A stretch of 14,677 nucleotides of DNA from DASVHS01 sp036001325. Lineage in GTDB: Bacteria; Acidobacteriota; Thermoanaerobaculia; Gp7-AA8. Made by a program: the position numbers and the translations under genes. Position 1 is the first letter of the stretch. Each line of letters opens with the position of its first letter. Below are positions 14,458-14,677 of this stretch, one piece after another. The notes beneath the pieces are model-generated. The model ran no database searches. It saw only the letters and a list, made by a program, of their open reading frames with translations, and was not told the origin of the DNA. The DNA lies in assembly GCA_036001325.1 (NCBI GenBank), contig DASYUK010000128.1, positions 1-14,677 on the forward strand, in the 5' to 3' direction.

Positions 14458-14528
14458 GGGATGAGGGATGAGGGATGAGGGATGAAGATGCGAGGGCGAT
14501 TCATCCCTCATCCCTCATCCCTCATCCC
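14458..14528. repeat. 28-bp inverted repeat made of four heptamers per arm
   Basis: Four tandem copies of GGGATGA (14458-14485) are mirrored by four tandem copies of TCATCCC (14501-14528) around a 15-base centre, agatgcgagggcgat. The arms are perfectly complementary over 28 bases. It ends 36 bases before the ClpX-like start codon and immediately upstream of the likely -10 box, so it could act as a cruciform, a protein-binding array or a transcript end for neighbours. Confidence 0.9.
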
Positions 14529-14540
14529 TCAATTTGCGGG

Positions 14541-14549
14541 TGCTATACT
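14541..14549 (+). promoter_or_regulatory. Extended -10 promoter of the ClpX-like gene
   Basis: TGCTATACT is a TGn extended -10 element with a five-of-six match to TATAAT. Transcription would begin near 14556, leaving a leader of only about nine bases before ATG 14565. No -35 box is obvious; that position is taken by the TCATCCC repeats. No Shine-Dalgarno is visible in the short leader. Confidence 0.55.
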
Positions 14550-14564
14550 CGATCGCGGCGCCTA

Positions 14565-14677
14565 ATGAAGGAAAAGCGCGAGATCTATCGCTTTCTCCAC
14601 GTCACTCCTCGGCGCATCTTCGAGCAGCTCGATCAGTACGTCATCGGGCAGCGGCACGCGAAGGAAGTTCTCGCCAT
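14565..14677 (+). CDS. ClpX-like AAA+ ATPase, N-terminus only (partial)
   Basis: Thirty-seven codons are present before the window ends. T-P-R-R-I-F-E-Q-L-D-Q-Y-V-I-G-Q followed by AKEVLA matches the stretch just before the first AAA+ motifs of ClpX (LD-x-YVIGQ-x2-AKKVLAVAV). HslU has a similar start (TPREIV-x-ELD-x-YIIGQ), but YVIGQ and AKEVLA fit ClpX better. Only about 13 residues precede this block, so the usual four-cysteine zinc-binding domain of ClpX, which receives substrates and adaptors, is missing from this start. No upstream in-frame zinc-finger sequence is visible, since the heptamer repeat lies there. It could be a second, adaptor-independent ClpX or a related unfoldase. Confidence 0.7.
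   Translation, partial: MKEKREIYRFLHVTPRRIFEQLDQYVIGQRHAKEVLA

Noticed and set aside
14299..14511. 70-codon minus-strand frame covering the heptamer repeat
   Set aside because: Much of it is translated simple repeat (SLIPHP-like) with no motif or ribosome site.
14458..14528. CRISPR array because of regularly repeated units
   Set aside because: The units are contiguous heptamers without spacers, arranged as two inverted blocks, and no cas genes are seen.

Overview
GC-rich bacterial chromosome, densely packed with mostly minus-strand genes, many of them starting with GTG. Gene content (an ECF sigma factor with a charged tail, a PilR-type sigma-54 activator, a GspH/FimT pseudopilin with a DGDGDG loop, a ComEA-like protein, DUF192, DUF1802) suggests a Gram-negative, possibly an Acidobacteriota-like lineage. 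That taxonomic guess is inference only; nothing in the window fixes it.

Layout. The left edge holds the first 14 codons of a probable zinc-finger anti-sigma factor (minus). Upstream of it is an ECF sigma factor (241-1020, minus) with a clear intrinsic terminator (181-216) and a long, hairpin-containing leader driven by a good sigma-70 type promoter (1301-1328). Next is a minus-strand cluster: a PTPS/QueD-family pterin enzyme (3303-2677), a DUF1802 protein (2680-2141, ATGA overlap) and a membrane-anchored J-domain protein (2047-1325). A zinc-ribbon protein with an Arg/Pro/Gln-rich tail (3453-3929, plus) diverges from the pterin gene and ends tail to tail, stop codons overlapping, with a rhomboid-like membrane protein (4831-3926, minus). 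The rhomboid-like gene follows a DUF192 protein (5315-4845), which overlaps the end of a sigma-54-dependent response regulator (6711-5305).

The largest unit is a two-gene minus-strand operon: an Eco57I-class N6-adenine DNA methylase with a specificity region (11438-8349), overlapping by 11 bp a small SNF2-type helicase (8359-6719). It looks like a minimal methylase/helicase defence or restriction-like module with no recognisable nuclease. A divergent membrane protein with a degenerate alkaline-phosphatase-superfamily domain (11453-13168, plus) follows. Then come a GspH/FimT pseudopilin (13758-13171) and a ComEA-like helix-hairpin-helix protein (14190-13819). At the right edge, after a 28-bp inverted repeat built of heptamers, is the start of a ClpX-like AAA+ protein without the usual zinc-binding N-terminus.

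The most unusual theme is short palindromic elements that lie in frame inside protein-coding genes. They occur in the pterin enzyme, the methylase, the helicase and the phosphatase-like protein, and one supplies the C-terminus and stop of the DUF1802 gene. Two copies of one family are read in the same frame, giving related P-L-P-[ST]-G-E-G peptides. Other themes are enzyme-family members that lack catalytic residues (pterin synthase, rhomboid, phosphatase) and -10-like boxes placed so close to GTG starts that leaderless transcripts are likely.
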